From the NCBI GenBank assembly GCA_910589145.1, contig CAJUSD010000005.1:62001-126000 (forward strand): 64,000 nucleotides of DNA, read 5' to 3'. The notes beneath the pieces were generated by a model. That model made no database searches. It had not been told where the DNA came from and worked only from the letters and a program-made list of their open reading frames with translations. Shown in pieces: positions 17,120 to 26,067 of this stretch (within the stretch, counting starts at the first letter, position 1; each line of letters begins with the position of its first letter). The translations under genes and the position numbers were made by a program. This stretch comes from an uncultured Oscillospiraceae bacterium. Lineage in GTDB: Bacteria; Bacillota; Clostridia; Oscillospirales; Ruminococcaceae.

Positions 17120-18916
17120 TTAAGAAGAATTCTTTTTCCAATGAGATGCTTTCCCTTTGGTTATACTTTCCATATAACGGGCATATTCTTCATGATCCAT
17201 TTTTGAAATTTCCTCTTTTGTTTTTGCTTTTTTATGCTGAAGCAGGACTTCAATATAATCTTCTGTTTCTTCTGGTGAAATACGCCGTCCTGAAAGTTCC
17301 ATTACCCCTCTGGAAAGCTGTGAAACTGCTTCCAAGTCCAAGCTCTCGCCAAGAAAAGACAAATCCACCGACAAATTTCGTCCCAGCCGCTCATAGATAA
17401 CCTGGGCAATCAGGCGGTTCCGGTCAGTAACAAAGTCCCCAGGCTGAATTTTCTGAGAGGCCCATTTAAAGTAATCGGGATTCATAACCAAAGCAGCAAG
17501 AAGCCTGTCCTCAGCAACTGCGCATTTGATATTGTTTCGCCTCTGCATCTCATTTATACCGTTAGGCTTCCCATCGGGCATATTTACCGCAAAAACCGTT
17601 AATTTACCTTCATCTTTTCTGCGCTTTTCCCGTTCATTTCTGCGGCGCAGGCTTTGAACCTGTTGGGACAAAGCATCTTTGGAGCTGTTGAAATCCGTTG
17701 CTACCCGTGAAATATAAACATCCCGTTCAATTCCGCTGGGAATCGTGGCCAGAAATTCTGCCAATTTTTTTAAGCAGTTCATTTTGCCGTCGTCAGTATC
17801 CAAATCATAGCTTTGACGGATGGTGGAAATGGTAAATTCAGTAGAGTTAGCGCTGCCTTCCAGCAGAAGCCGGAACCGTTGGGCTCCAAATTTTTTAATG
17901 AACTCGTCCGGGTCTTTTGCGTTGGGGATATGGATTACTTTAATTTTCAAGTCATTTTTTTTGAGCAGTTCAATTGCACGGTTTGTTGCGCTTTGACCTG
18001 GCCCGTCTGAATCATAGGACAAGCTGACTAAGTCAGTATACCGGGCAATGAGATTGCACTGATCTGATGTAAGGGAAGTTCCCAAAGTGGCAACTGCATT
18101 GTCAAAGCCAGCTTGATGAAGGGCAATGACATCCATATAGCCTTCGGCAAGAATCATTCCTGTTTCCTTGGAATTTTTTGCAAAATTCAGTGCAAACAAA
18201 TTACGGCTTTTTTTAAAAACTGGGGTATCGGCAGAGTTAAGGTATTTTGGCCCGCCGCCGTTAATTTCACGTCCTCCAAAACCAATTACATTTCCCGACA
18301 GGTCTAAAATAGGGAACATAACCCGTCCTCGAAAGACATCATAACAGCTGTTTCCCTGTTTCCTTTTTTTAACAACCTCAGCAGCAATCAGTTCCTTATC
18401 AGAATACCCTTTGGCGGAAAGGGCTTTGTAAAGTCCGTCCCATTCTCCCAGGGAATACCCTAGGCCAAATCTGCGGATCATTCGGTCAGAAAGCCCCCGG
18501 CTTCGCAGGTAGTTCAATCCATCCCGTCCAGCAGGGGAATTCAGGTTTTGGTGAAAAATCCGGGCTGTTTCCCGGTTAATTTCCCGGATACGGGTTTTTA
18601 AACGGGAAAGGCTGTCGTTTTCTACTTCATCCGGCATAGCCATCCCTGCCCGTTTTGCCAGAAATTGAAGCGCTTCTTTATATTCTAAATTTTCAATCCG
18701 TTGTATAAAGCTAATTACGTCTCCGGCTGCTCTGCATCCAAAGCAAAAAAAGGATTGTGTATCTGGATAAACGTGGAAAGAAGGCCCTTTTTCCGAATGG
18801 AAAGGGCATAACCCGGAAAAGGTCTTTCCGCTGTGTTTCAACTGCACATAAGAAGATACAACCGATTCAATATCGTTTCGGTATTTCAATTCCTGGATAA
18901 ACGCTTCCGGCAGCAT
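17120..18916 (-). CDS. dnaG: DNA primase
   Basis: This 598-residue primase makes RNA primers at the replication fork. The N-terminal zinc site is visible as CPFHSEK...FFCFGCRAAGD. The RNA polymerase core has FGLGYSLGEWDGLY, the GRVMFPILDLSGNVIGFGGR segment, and TOPRIM motifs (LAEGYMDVIALHQAGF; SLSYDSDGPGQSA). The C-terminal 130 residues, which bind DnaB helicase, are diverged as usual. The gene lies between the MazG-like gene and rpoD in the conserved dgt-dnaG-rpoD neighbourhood. Confidence 0.97.
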   Translation of the reverse strand: MLPEAFIQELKYRNDIESVVSSYVQLKHSGKTFSGLCPFHSEKGPSFHVYPDTQSFFCFGCRAAGDVISFIQRIENLEYKEALQFLAKRAGMAMPDEVENDSLSRLKTRIREINRETARIFHQNLNSPAGRDGLNYLRSRGLSDRMIRRFGLGYSLGEWDGLYKALSAKGYSDKELIAAEVVKKRKQGNSCYDVFRGRVMFPILDLSGNVIGFGGREINGGGPKYLNSADTPVFKKSRNLFALNFAKNSKETGMILAEGYMDVIALHQAGFDNAVATLGTSLTSDQCNLIARYTDLVSLSYDSDGPGQSATNRAIELLKKNDLKIKVIHIPNAKDPDEFIKKFGAQRFRLLLEGSANSTEFTISTIRQSYDLDTDDGKMNCLKKLAEFLATIPSGIERDVYISRVATDFNSSKDALSQQVQSLRRRNEREKRRKDEGKLTVFAVNMPDGKPNGINEMQRRNNIKCAVAEDRLLAALVMNPDYFKWASQKIQPGDFVTDRNRLIAQVIYERLGRNLSVDLSFLGESLDLEAVSQLSRGVMELSGRRISPEETEDYIEVLLQHKKAKTKEEISKMDHEEYARYMESITKGKASHWKKNSS

Positions 18917-18962
18917 AAACGATATTTCCTCCCTCCCGCTTATTTATGATTCCCAATAAAAT

Positions 18963-19289
18963 TTACCAGCGCTCCATATTACGGCGGTGTTTTTTAAGGT
19001 AAACCTTTTCCAGTTCCTCTGGCGTGATAGAATAGCACAGCATAACATCGTTAAAATACATCATTACATCACAAAGTTCTTCTATAAAGTGTTCCCGGAT
19101 TTCCGGCAATTCCATTATAGAGTTGTCGCCGTCCTTTTTGATAATGTCGGCTGCTTCTCCAGCCTCTATCATCATCCAGAGAAGGGAACTCCGTCCGATT
19201 TCCGGCGAAAGCTGCGTCCACCTGTCTTTATATTTTTCCTGAAGCTCTCTTTGGATATCCTGCATTTGACGGAATCCAAACTCATTCAT
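18963..19289 (-). CDS. MazG-like nucleotide pyrophosphohydrolase
   Basis: This 108-residue all-helical protein belongs to the MazG/dUTPase-related NTP-pyrophosphohydrolase group. The metal-binding pattern is visible as MIEAGEAADIIKK and, after about 18 residues, EELCDVMMYFNDV (ExxE...ExxD arrangement). These enzymes hydrolyse (d)NTPs, often non-canonical ones, to monophosphates. Its place between dgt (dGTPase) and dnaG fits a nucleotide-pool role near replication genes. The exact substrate is unknown. Confidence 0.8.
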   Translation of the reverse strand: MNEFGFRQMQDIQRELQEKYKDRWTQLSPEIGRSSLLWMMIEAGEAADIIKKDGDNSIMELPEIREHFIEELCDVMMYFNDVMLCYSITPEELEKVYLKKHRRNMERW

Positions 19290-19315
19290 AATTGATTCTC
19301 CTTATTGTGATATAT

Positions 19316-20329
19316 TTATGGAATGTCCCAAGACTTAGGAAGAAAGAGTTTTTCATAAACTGCAACAGCAAAACGGTCGCTCATTCCAGACAGGTAATCG
19401 CATACGGCTCTGGCTTTACCATCTTTTTCGGCGATTTCCTGATATTGTTTCGGCATGTCCTTCACATGAACAAAATAATGTTGATATAATTGTTTTAAAA
19501 GATTTTTTGCCTTTTCTTCCTCTCTTTTAATGCGGGAATCGAGATAAACTTCCGAAAACATAAATTCCCGCAGTTTAGTGAAAGCTTTTTGAATTTCATC
19601 ACCCATAACAATATCGTCATTTTTTCGGCTTAAACTTTCAGAAACAACTGACTGAACCAGCGCAGTGATACGCTGTGTTTTCCCTCTGCCCAGAATATAA
19701 CGTACATCATAGGGAATATCTTCTTCCTGAAGTACCCCTGCACGGCAGGCGTCCTCAATGTCATGATTCAGGTAGGCAATTTTATCGGAAAGGCGTACCA
19801 CTTTGCCTTCAAGGGTAACTGGAGGAATTGTTTTGGAGGAATGGCAGACCAAACCGTTTTTAACTTCCCAGGTCAGGTTTACTCCTTTGCCGTCGTTTTC
19901 CAAAACCTGGACTACTCTGGCGCTTTGTATGTAATGCCGGAATCCGCAGGGTGAAAGGCTGTTTAAAACATCCTCTCCAGTATGTCCAAAGGGGGCATGG
20001 CCAAGATCATGGGCTAATGCAATTGCCTCAGTCAAATCCTCGTTCAGCCGCAGAGCTCTGGAGATTGTACGGGCAATCTGGCTGACCTCCAAAGTATGAG
20101 TTAAGCGGGTACGGTAGTAATCCCCGGTAGGAGCAAGAAAAACCTGCGTTTTATTTTTCAGGCGGCGAAAGGAGTTACAATGAATTACCCGGTCGCGATC
20201 CCGTTGGAAGCAGGTTCGTATCGGGCAGGGCTCCTCTGGGCGGAACCGTCCTCTGCTTTCAGCGGAAAATGCCGCTCCAGGCGATAACGTTCTATATTCC
20301 ATCTGCTCAGACTGTTCCCGTATTGTCAT
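19316..20329 (-). CDS. dgt: Deoxyguanosinetriphosphate triphosphohydrolase-like (HD domain)
   Basis: This 337-residue HD-domain phosphohydrolase has the family N-terminus (DRDRVIHCNSFRRLKNKTQVF). Its metal ligands are in TRLTHTLEVSQIARTI (H) and AIALAHDLGHAPFGHTGEDVL (HD), with a later Asp in VRLSDKIAYLNHDIEDA. The enzyme removes triphosphate from dNTPs, classically dGTP. The length matches the short Gram-positive dGTPase group. It is the first gene of the dgt-mazG-like-dnaG-rpoD cluster, with 26 bp to the next gene. Confidence 0.92.
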   Translation of the reverse strand: MTIREQSEQMEYRTLSPGAAFSAESRGRFRPEEPCPIRTCFQRDRDRVIHCNSFRRLKNKTQVFLAPTGDYYRTRLTHTLEVSQIARTISRALRLNEDLTEAIALAHDLGHAPFGHTGEDVLNSLSPCGFRHYIQSARVVQVLENDGKGVNLTWEVKNGLVCHSSKTIPPVTLEGKVVRLSDKIAYLNHDIEDACRAGVLQEEDIPYDVRYILGRGKTQRITALVQSVVSESLSRKNDDIVMGDEIQKAFTKLREFMFSEVYLDSRIKREEEKAKNLLKQLYQHYFVHVKDMPKQYQEIAEKDGKARAVCDYLSGMSDRFAVAVYEKLFLPKSWDIP

Positions 20330-20359
20330 TTCTTTCCCCCTATCCGCCGTTTTTCACAC

Positions 20360-20515
20360 TTAGAACCTGTATTCATAACCAAGGGATGCCGGATGGACGA
20401 GGATTTTTCTCGTCAGACAAGAAGATTTTCTGCAGCCATACTGACGAAATCGACGCAGTATGGCGGGAAAAAGACCGGCCAGACGGCGTGCAGCGGTTGT
20501 GAATACAGGTTCTTA
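20360..20515. mobile_element. MITE-like element 1
   Basis: This 150-bp element (20363-20512) has 18-bp terminal inverted repeats (left GAACCTGTATTCATAACC, right arm reading inward GAACCTGTATTCACAACC). It is flanked by the trinucleotide TTA on both sides (20360-20362 and 20513-20515). It contains an inner palindrome CCATACTG/CAGTATGG and no credible gene. A related element lies at 45847-46006. The size, the ends and the 3-bp TNA duplication resemble non-autonomous relatives of IS5-group elements. Confidence 0.7.
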
Positions 20516-20622
20516 GTTTCCCTCTAAATTCTCCATCTAATTATATATTACAGAGTTACGACGAAAAATCCTTCCCATCCCTCTAACTTTTTTAAATTTT
20601 TCTGTAAATTTTTGCGATAGAA

Positions 20623-21261
20623 CTACTCATCTAAGGGAATATCCGCATATAGCTCCTGTTGTATATATGGGTAAACTGCTCCATTGGTTAGTTCAGTTAA
20701 TTCCTTTTTAAACCTTTCAAACAGTTCTGCCGCTATGGTAAACCTCATTCTTACAGCTGCGCCAAAATCATTTTCAGGCTCCTGAATATGATATTTGGGA
20801 AGGATATAGGCAATTTTTCCATATAGGCTGTAGTCTGTATCCATTTCCAATCTAAAAGCTGGGCGCATCTGTTTGATCCCTGCTGCTTCTACCGCAATTT
20901 TGGCTCCATGTGAATATGCCCGCACTAAGCCGCCTGCCCCCAAAAGAATTCCACCAAAATACCGGGTAACAACAACAACTGTATCCGTTAAACCTCCCTT
21001 TTTTAACACGTCCAAGACCGGGATTCCCGCAGTTCCCTGCGGCTCCCCATCATCAGAAAATCGCTGGATTCCTCCCTCTCGTATTATATAGGCGTATACA
21101 TTATGATTTGCATCCCAATATTTGCTTTTTATGGATGAGACAAAATCTAATGCTTCCTTTTCACTGGATACGGGCATTGAATTGCCGATAAAACGCGAAC
21201 GCTTTTCTGTAAATTCATCTGTGCCTGATTCGCGGATGGTTTTATATAATCCTTCTCCCAT
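20623..21261 (-). CDS. YigZ/IMPACT-family protein
   Basis: This is a 212-residue member of the UPF0029/IMPACT family. The N-terminal domain carries the signature (FTEKRSRFIGNSMPV; YAYIIREGGIQRFSDDGEPQGTAGIPVLDVL; VVVVTRYFGGILLGAGGLVRAYSHG). The C-terminal ferredoxin-like DUF1949 domain is present. In eukaryotes IMPACT modulates translational stress signalling; the bacterial role is not established. It lies alone between the MITE-like element and rpmE. Confidence 0.9.
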   Translation of the reverse strand: MGEGLYKTIRESGTDEFTEKRSRFIGNSMPVSSEKEALDFVSSIKSKYWDANHNVYAYIIREGGIQRFSDDGEPQGTAGIPVLDVLKKGGLTDTVVVVTRYFGGILLGAGGLVRAYSHGAKIAVEAAGIKQMRPAFRLEMDTDYSLYGKIAYILPKYHIQEPENDFGAAVRMRFTIAAELFERFKKELTELTNGAVYPYIQQELYADIPLDE

Positions 21262-21282
21262 TACGTTCCCCCCTGCATATAC

Positions 21283-21329
21283 AAAAAACAGCGCGAAGCA
21301 ACAAAGGGGTTCCCCTTTGCTCTGCGCGC
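21283..21329 (-). terminator. Rho-independent terminator of rpmE
   Basis: A long hairpin (GCGCG...CAAAGGGG-TT-CCCCTTTG...GCGCGC, 21291-21329) is followed on the minus strand by TGTTTTTTG, 35 bp after the rpmE stop. Confidence 0.8.
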
Positions 21330-21363
21330 CGCTCCTGATAACAGCTTATATCTTGCACAAACC

Positions 21364-21567
21364 TTATTTACCCATTCCAAAACGTCTTTTGAAACGATCT
21401 ACTCGTCCACCGGAATCCACCAATTTCTGTCTGCCTGTGAAAAACGGATGGCATTTGGAGCAGATTTCCACCTTTATATTTTTCTTTGTGGAACATGTCT
21501 CTATTACTTCACCACAAGCGCAGGTAATGGTTGTTGGCTCGTAGTTAGGATGAATTGCTTGTTTCAT
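21364..21567 (-). CDS. rpmE: 50S ribosomal protein L31, zinc-type
   Basis: This is a 67-residue L31. The zinc-ribbon cysteines are retained (ITCACGEVIETC...EICSKCHPFFTG), so this is the zinc-containing paralogue rather than the Cys-less form used under zinc starvation. The end (RVDRFKRRFGMGK) is typical. It is monocistronic, with its own terminator downstream. Confidence 0.97.
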   Translation of the reverse strand: MKQAIHPNYEPTTITCACGEVIETCSTKKNIKVEICSKCHPFFTGRQKLVDSGGRVDRFKRRFGMGK

Positions 21568-21733
21568 TTGTCAGTCACCTCTTTCAATTTTAAGGAATTT
21601 TACATAACGTATAGATGTTATCACAAAATTTGAAAAAATGCAAGCCCTTTTGTTGATTCATAGGAAAAAAGCTAAACTGTAAGCATAAGTCAAGAATGGG
21701 TTTTTGATTTCAGGGATCCCAAAGCAGATAACC

Positions 21734-22609
21734 TTAATGCATCTCCCGCAGTTTCTCCAAAAACTTCTGTGCGGGCTTGGAGAGTAATTGATATTTTTTC
21801 CAAACCACATTGGCGGTGATTTCCAGAGAGGGGCAAAGGCACCGAAAACAGAGATTGGTTCCCTTGGTATTGATAAGTTTGTCAAAACAGACAGCATATC
21901 CCAATCCTTCATCTACCAGAAGGGAACCGTTAAAGATTAAAGTATAGGTAGCTACAATATTCAGCTTGGAAACATCCGGGTAAATCTGCCGCATCATCCG
22001 CCAGCCTTCCAATTCCTCCTGCCGGGAAACGATAAGGGGCTTATCCAGAATATCCTCTGGGACAATAAATTCTTTCTCTGCCAGTTCTGAATCTCTTCGC
22101 ATCAGTACTCCAAATTTATCGGAGACTGGCATAGGGAAAAACTCGTACTTGGAAGGATCCAAGGAACCATATACCAGCCCAAAGTCAATCAGCCCCCGAT
22201 CCAACTGTTCCAGAACAAAGACAGCATTGCCGCTGGAAATGTGATAGCGGACATCTGGGCAGGTTCTCTGTAACTCCCTGGCCGCCCGCCCAATGAGACG
22301 GTTCACATCTGATTCTCCTGCTCCAATGTATACGTCTCCAGCAATCAATTCGTCGGAAAGGGCAATCTCATCCTCGGTCTTCTTCATTAACTGGACGATT
22401 TCTTCCGCCCGTTTGCGGAGAATCATCCCTTCCTCGGTGAGAACAATCCCTTTATTGCTCCGTAGAAAGAGCTGCTTGCCCAGCTCATCTTCCAGATCCT
22501 TTAACTGCCGGGAGAGGGTGGGCTGGGAAAGGTGCAAAAATTCCGCCGCACCGGAAAGGCTTTGTTCCCTTGCAACTGCCAAAAAATATTGTAAAACACG
22601 AAATTCCAT
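21734..22609 (-). CDS. LysR-family transcriptional regulator
   Basis: This 291-residue LysR regulator has an N-terminal winged helix (MEFRVLQYFLAVAREQSLSGAAEFLHLSQPTLSRQLKDLEDELGKQLFLRSNKGIVLTEEG) and a periplasmic-binding-like effector domain. The ATG at 22609 follows GGAGGTG; an open extension to 22663 is not needed. It is divergent from the amidase gene at 22758 across a 148-bp gap, the standard arrangement for a LysR protein controlling its neighbour. The effector is unknown; an acyl acid or bile acid handled by the cluster would be a guess. Confidence 0.92.
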   Translation of the reverse strand: MEFRVLQYFLAVAREQSLSGAAEFLHLSQPTLSRQLKDLEDELGKQLFLRSNKGIVLTEEGMILRKRAEEIVQLMKKTEDEIALSDELIAGDVYIGAGESDVNRLIGRAARELQRTCPDVRYHISSGNAVFVLEQLDRGLIDFGLVYGSLDPSKYEFFPMPVSDKFGVLMRRDSELAEKEFIVPEDILDKPLIVSRQEELEGWRMMRQIYPDVSKLNIVATYTLIFNGSLLVDEGLGYAVCFDKLINTKGTNLCFRCLCPSLEITANVVWKKYQLLSKPAQKFLEKLREMH

Positions 22610-22686
22610 TTTTTCACCTCCAATATGGGAAGTATAACATGGTTTACTATAACTGTAAAGCATAATTAAGTATTTAACATAGGTAT

Positions 22687-22715
22687 TTGTTATTTTTATT
22701 TTGGCATGGTATTAT
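22687..22715 (+). promoter_or_regulatory. Promoter of the amidase-ligase-ABC cluster
   Basis: TTGTTA (22687-22692) and TATTAT (22710-22715) are spaced by 17 bp, 43 bp upstream of the amidase start. A dyad of LysR type (AACATAGGTATTTGTT) lies just at and before the -35 region, a plausible activator or operator site. Confidence 0.55.
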
Positions 22716-22757
22716 AAACCCGTCAAAAAAGACCATTCCAAAGGAGGAAATACTTCC

Positions 22758-23915
22758 ATGAAAAAAGGCCTCTCTGTTTTCAGCCTTATATTAAGCTTTT
22801 CCCTGACATTGGCGGGATGCGCCGCAGGAAACGGGCCCTCATCTGCATCAAGCAGCAGTCCATCTAATGGGCAGACGCAGACAAATTCCCCCTCAGTCGA
22901 TTCTGTGTCTGCCAACCAGCCGGAGAGCCAGCCTGAATCCCTGTCGGAAAATTCCATTCCTTTGGACAGACATATCACCCAGCTTGAGCCTGGCCTTTCC
23001 GCTGTCCGCTTTGATGGGGACTATGGCTTTGACGAATTTCTGGAACAGGGAGGGGCTTTTTCCGACGGAGAGGTAGCCCAGTATCTGGTAGAAAATATGG
23101 CGGGAGAAATGGGATTGGATTTTCTGGGGAAGATTTTCGGGTGCAGTACCCTTGCAGTAAGCAGCCCTGATGGAGATATCCTTTTTGGACGCAACTTCGA
23201 CTGGAACACGTGTAACGCCATGATTGTAGAAGCCCACCCGGAAAATGGTTACGCCTCCCTCTCCACCGTAAATATGGATTTTATTACCCAGGGAGCCGAA
23301 AGCACTATGGGAGCAGTTATGAAGCTGGAACAGGTGCAAACTCTGGCTGCCCTTTACGCTCCCCTGGACGGGATGAATGAGACAGGGCTGGCGGTATCGG
23401 TGAACATGATACAGGACAGCACAAACATCAGCCAAAACACCGGCAAGCCGGGAATTACCACAACCACCGCCATCCGTCTGCTGCTGGACAAAGCTGCCAG
23501 CGTGGATGAAGCCCTGGAACTTCTGGGACAGTATGACCTTTACGCCTCCATGGGCTATATGGTTCACTTTGCAATTGCAGACTGCTTTGGCCGGAGCGTT
23601 GCAGTGGAATATGTAAATAATGAAGCGGTAATTATAGAAACCCCTGTTCTCACCAACTTTTATCTTGCCCCTGGGGAGAAAAACGGCATTGGAACCCAAC
23701 AGTCCCATCAGCGATTTGAAATCCTCACTGACCTTCTCTCCCACAACAGTTTCTTAACCGAAATTGGCGTTCGAGATGCACTTTCCAGTGTCAGCAAAGG
23801 GAATTTTGGGGAATTTGAGTCAACCGAATGGAGCATTATTATGAATCTTACCAACAAAACTGCCCGGTATTTCCACCGGGAAAACTATGAAAACAGTTAT
23901 CTCTTTTCCCTATAA
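22758..23915 (+). CDS. Choloylglycine hydrolase/NAAA-family amidase, predicted lipoprotein
   Basis: This 385-residue protein has a lipoprotein signal (LTLAGC, lipid Cys21). A Ser/Gln/Pro-rich linker follows to about residue 70, then a Cys-Ntn hydrolase domain. Cys129, Arg145 and Asp148 reproduce the Cys2-Arg18-Asp21 spacing of bile salt hydrolases (GCSTLAV...FGRNFDW). GMNETGLAVSVNM and VLTNFYL supply the expected Asn residues and SHQRFEIL an Arg. The family cuts linear amides such as conjugated bile acids, penicillin V or N-acyl amides. Here the nucleophile is internal, so autocleavage before Cys129 would be needed, as in the propeptide-bearing members. It would work outside the membrane. The start follows AAGGAGG. 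Confidence 0.85.
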   Translation: MKKGLSVFSLILSFSLTLAGCAAGNGPSSASSSSPSNGQTQTNSPSVDSVSANQPESQPESLSENSIPLDRHITQLEPGLSAVRFDGDYGFDEFLEQGGAFSDGEVAQYLVENMAGEMGLDFLGKIFGCSTLAVSSPDGDILFGRNFDWNTCNAMIVEAHPENGYASLSTVNMDFITQGAESTMGAVMKLEQVQTLAALYAPLDGMNETGLAVSVNMIQDSTNISQNTGKPGITTTTAIRLLLDKAASVDEALELLGQYDLYASMGYMVHFAIADCFGRSVAVEYVNNEAVIIETPVLTNFYLAPGEKNGIGTQQSHQRFEILTDLLSHNSFLTEIGVRDALSSVSKGNFGEFESTEWSIIMNLTNKTARYFHRENYENSYLFSL

Positions 23916-23929
23916 GGAGGACATTTAAA

Positions 23930-25300
23930 GTGAATATACCAAAGACGTTATGGAATCTGTACCAGTTAAAGAAAAACGAAAGGGCGTTTCCTGCCCAAAT
24001 ACAAATTCTCCAGCAAAGGAAGCTGCAAAAGCTCTTACACTATGCCTGGAGCCATTCGGAATACTACAGGGAGGCCTTTGCTGCCGCAGGTATTACCAGC
24101 GAAGCGCTGGAACACACTGCCCTTTCCCAATTTCCCGTTCTGGACAAGGCCGCCCTCCTGAAAAATTTTGACCGTCTTGTCACTGTCCCCCATCTGCGTC
24201 AGGAAGAGCTGCGCCGGTTTGACGCTGGGGAAACCCCAGACCGGAAACCCTTTCTTGGAAAATACCACATCGTTCATTCCTCTGGCAGCACTGGCAGTCC
24301 CGGCTATTTCGTCTACGACCAGGCTGCCTGGGAAACCATGCTTTTGGGAATTATCCGGGGTGCGCTTTGGAATTTGACAATGCCCCAAATTTTAAAGCTG
24401 CTTGCCGGAAGGCCCCGTATCCTCTACATTGCCGCCACGGACGGACGGTATGGCGGGGCTATGGCAGTAGGGGACGGTATTGACGGGGTAGGAGCCAGCC
24501 AACTGTATTTGGATATTAAAACCCCTCTTTCCCAATGGGTGGAGAAGGTGAAAATATTTCAGCCCAACTTTATTATCGGTTATCCCTCGGCTGTGAAGAT
24601 TCTGGCAGAGCTGGCGGAACAAGGGGAAGTTTCCTTAAAGGTTCTCCGAGTCGTCTCCTGCGGGGAACCGCTGGGGGTCAGCCTTCGAAAATATCTGGAG
24701 GATATCTTCCACACCCAGGTTATCAATTTCTATGGGGCCAGCGAATCCCTTGCCCTGGGCGCAGAATCCAACCCCCAGGAGGGCATCGTTCTTTTTGATG
24801 ATATGAACATCATAGAAGAAGGCCCAGACGGAATCTATCTTACCTGTTTGTACAACTTCACCCAGCCCCTGATCCGATACCGATTGTCCGATCAGCTCAC
24901 GATACAGCCGCCAGGGATAGGCCGTTTTCCCTTCTCACGCGCAACAGGGCTTATTGGGCGCAGCGAGGATATTTTATGGTTTGAGGATAAAGCTGGACAG
25001 CGGGAATTCCTTCATCCCCTGGCGATTGAGGGCTTTTGTATTCCCGGACTGCTGGATTATCAGTTTTACCAGACCGGTTTGGACTCCTTCCAGATGCGGG
25101 CGGAAATTTCCAGGGAAGCGTCACAAGAGGCAGTTCAACGGGAGATGAAACACCAAATGGGGAAAATCCTCTTAGAAAAAGGATTGGAGTATGTAGAGTT
25201 TTCCCTTTGCTTTACAGATAAAATATTACCTGACCCCTGCACCGGCAAAAAGCGGCTCATTGAAAAAACAGCGGAGGGAATTGGGAGGTGCGCCGGATGA
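23930..25300 (+). CDS. PaaK/CapK-type adenylate-forming ligase
   Basis: This 456-residue protein of the phenylacetate-CoA ligase group (which also includes coenzyme F390 synthetase and CapK proteins) has the ATP-binding loop VHSSGSTGSPGYFVYD, the GxxE region FYGASESLALGAES and the ribose-binding Asp in IRYRLSDQL. Such enzymes activate a carboxylic acid as an acyl-AMP and usually pass it to CoA or another acceptor. It lies 14 bp after the secreted amidase gene and overlaps the ABC ATPase gene (ATGA). This suggests that one transcript makes an amidase, an acid-activating enzyme and a transporter. The substrate is not known. Confidence 0.85.
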   Translation: MNIPKTLWNLYQLKKNERAFPAQIQILQQRKLQKLLHYAWSHSEYYREAFAAAGITSEALEHTALSQFPVLDKAALLKNFDRLVTVPHLRQEELRRFDAGETPDRKPFLGKYHIVHSSGSTGSPGYFVYDQAAWETMLLGIIRGALWNLTMPQILKLLAGRPRILYIAATDGRYGGAMAVGDGIDGVGASQLYLDIKTPLSQWVEKVKIFQPNFIIGYPSAVKILAELAEQGEVSLKVLRVVSCGEPLGVSLRKYLEDIFHTQVINFYGASESLALGAESNPQEGIVLFDDMNIIEEGPDGIYLTCLYNFTQPLIRYRLSDQLTIQPPGIGRFPFSRATGLIGRSEDILWFEDKAGQREFLHPLAIEGFCIPGLLDYQFYQTGLDSFQMRAEISREASQEAVQREMKHQMGKILLEKGLEYVEFSLCFTDKILPDPCTGKKRLIEKTAEGIGRCAG

Positions 25301-26049
25301 AGGAAACCATTTTAACCGGTAAAAGGCTCTGTAAAACCTTTGTAGAGGGCAATCCTGTTCTTCAATCAGCGGATGTGGAAATTTATAAGGGAGATTTTAC
25401 AATTATTATGGGTTCTTCTGGAGCTGGAAAGTCCACCCTTCTTTACGCCCTCAGCGGCATGGACAGCGTTACAAGCGGAACTGTGGACTATCGGGGGCAG
25501 TCTATCATTGGCCTTTCAGAGAAACAGATGGCTGCTCTGCGGGCAAAGGAATTCGGTTTTGTTTTTCAGCAGACCCACCTTGTCAGTAATCTTACCCTCC
25601 TGGAAAATGTAACTGTTGCCGGATATCTGGCGAAAAAGGAAACTTCCAAAACCATTCGGGCTAAGGCAGAGTCCCTTCTCCGGCATATGGGGGTATGGGG
25701 GGCAAGAAATCGGCTTCCTGCCCAAGTTTCCGGCGGAGAAGCTCAAAGGGCCGCCATAGCCAGAGCAATGATTGGGGAACCGGGGCTGCTCTTTGCCGAT
25801 GAACCGACAGGAGCGCTTAACCGTGCCAGTACCCAGGGTGTTTTGAATCTGCTCACCGGGTTAAACCGGGAAGGACAGACGATTCTAATGGCGACTCATG
25901 ACTTGGGGGCAGCAATTCGCGGGAATCGTATTCTTTATTTAGAGGACGGAAAAATTTTAGACGAGCTTATTTTGGATGCTTATGAGGAGAAAAACGCCAG
26001 ACAGCGGGAAGAAAAAGCCAGCGAGTGGCTTTCCTCCCTGCGGTGGTAA
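25297..26049 (+). CDS. ABC transporter ATP-binding protein, MacB/LolD type
   Basis: This is a 250-residue ATPase with Walker A GSSGAGKST, Q-loop FVFQQTHLV, signature VSGGEAQR and Walker B GLLFADEPTGALN, the last typical of the MacB/LolD/FtsE group. The chosen ATG (25297) overlaps the ligase stop as ATGA and has GGGAGG upstream; a GTG three codons earlier falls in that site. Its partner is the permease 18 bp downstream. This group does not pump in the classical way but uses ATP to move extracytoplasmic domains (mechanotransmission), for lipoproteins, peptides or antibiotics. Confidence 0.93.
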   Translation: MKETILTGKRLCKTFVEGNPVLQSADVEIYKGDFTIIMGSSGAGKSTLLYALSGMDSVTSGTVDYRGQSIIGLSEKQMAALRAKEFGFVFQQTHLVSNLTLLENVTVAGYLAKKETSKTIRAKAESLLRHMGVWGARNRLPAQVSGGEAQRAAIARAMIGEPGLLFADEPTGALNRASTQGVLNLLTGLNREGQTILMATHDLGAAIRGNRILYLEDGKILDELILDAYEEKNARQREEKASEWLSSLRW

Positions 26050-26067
26050 GGGGGCTTTGCAAAGTTT

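Noticed and set aside
22893..23744. 283-codon frame on the minus strand opposite the amidase gene
   Set aside because: The plus strand encodes a clear lipoprotein amidase with conserved active-site residues; the opposite frame has no such features.
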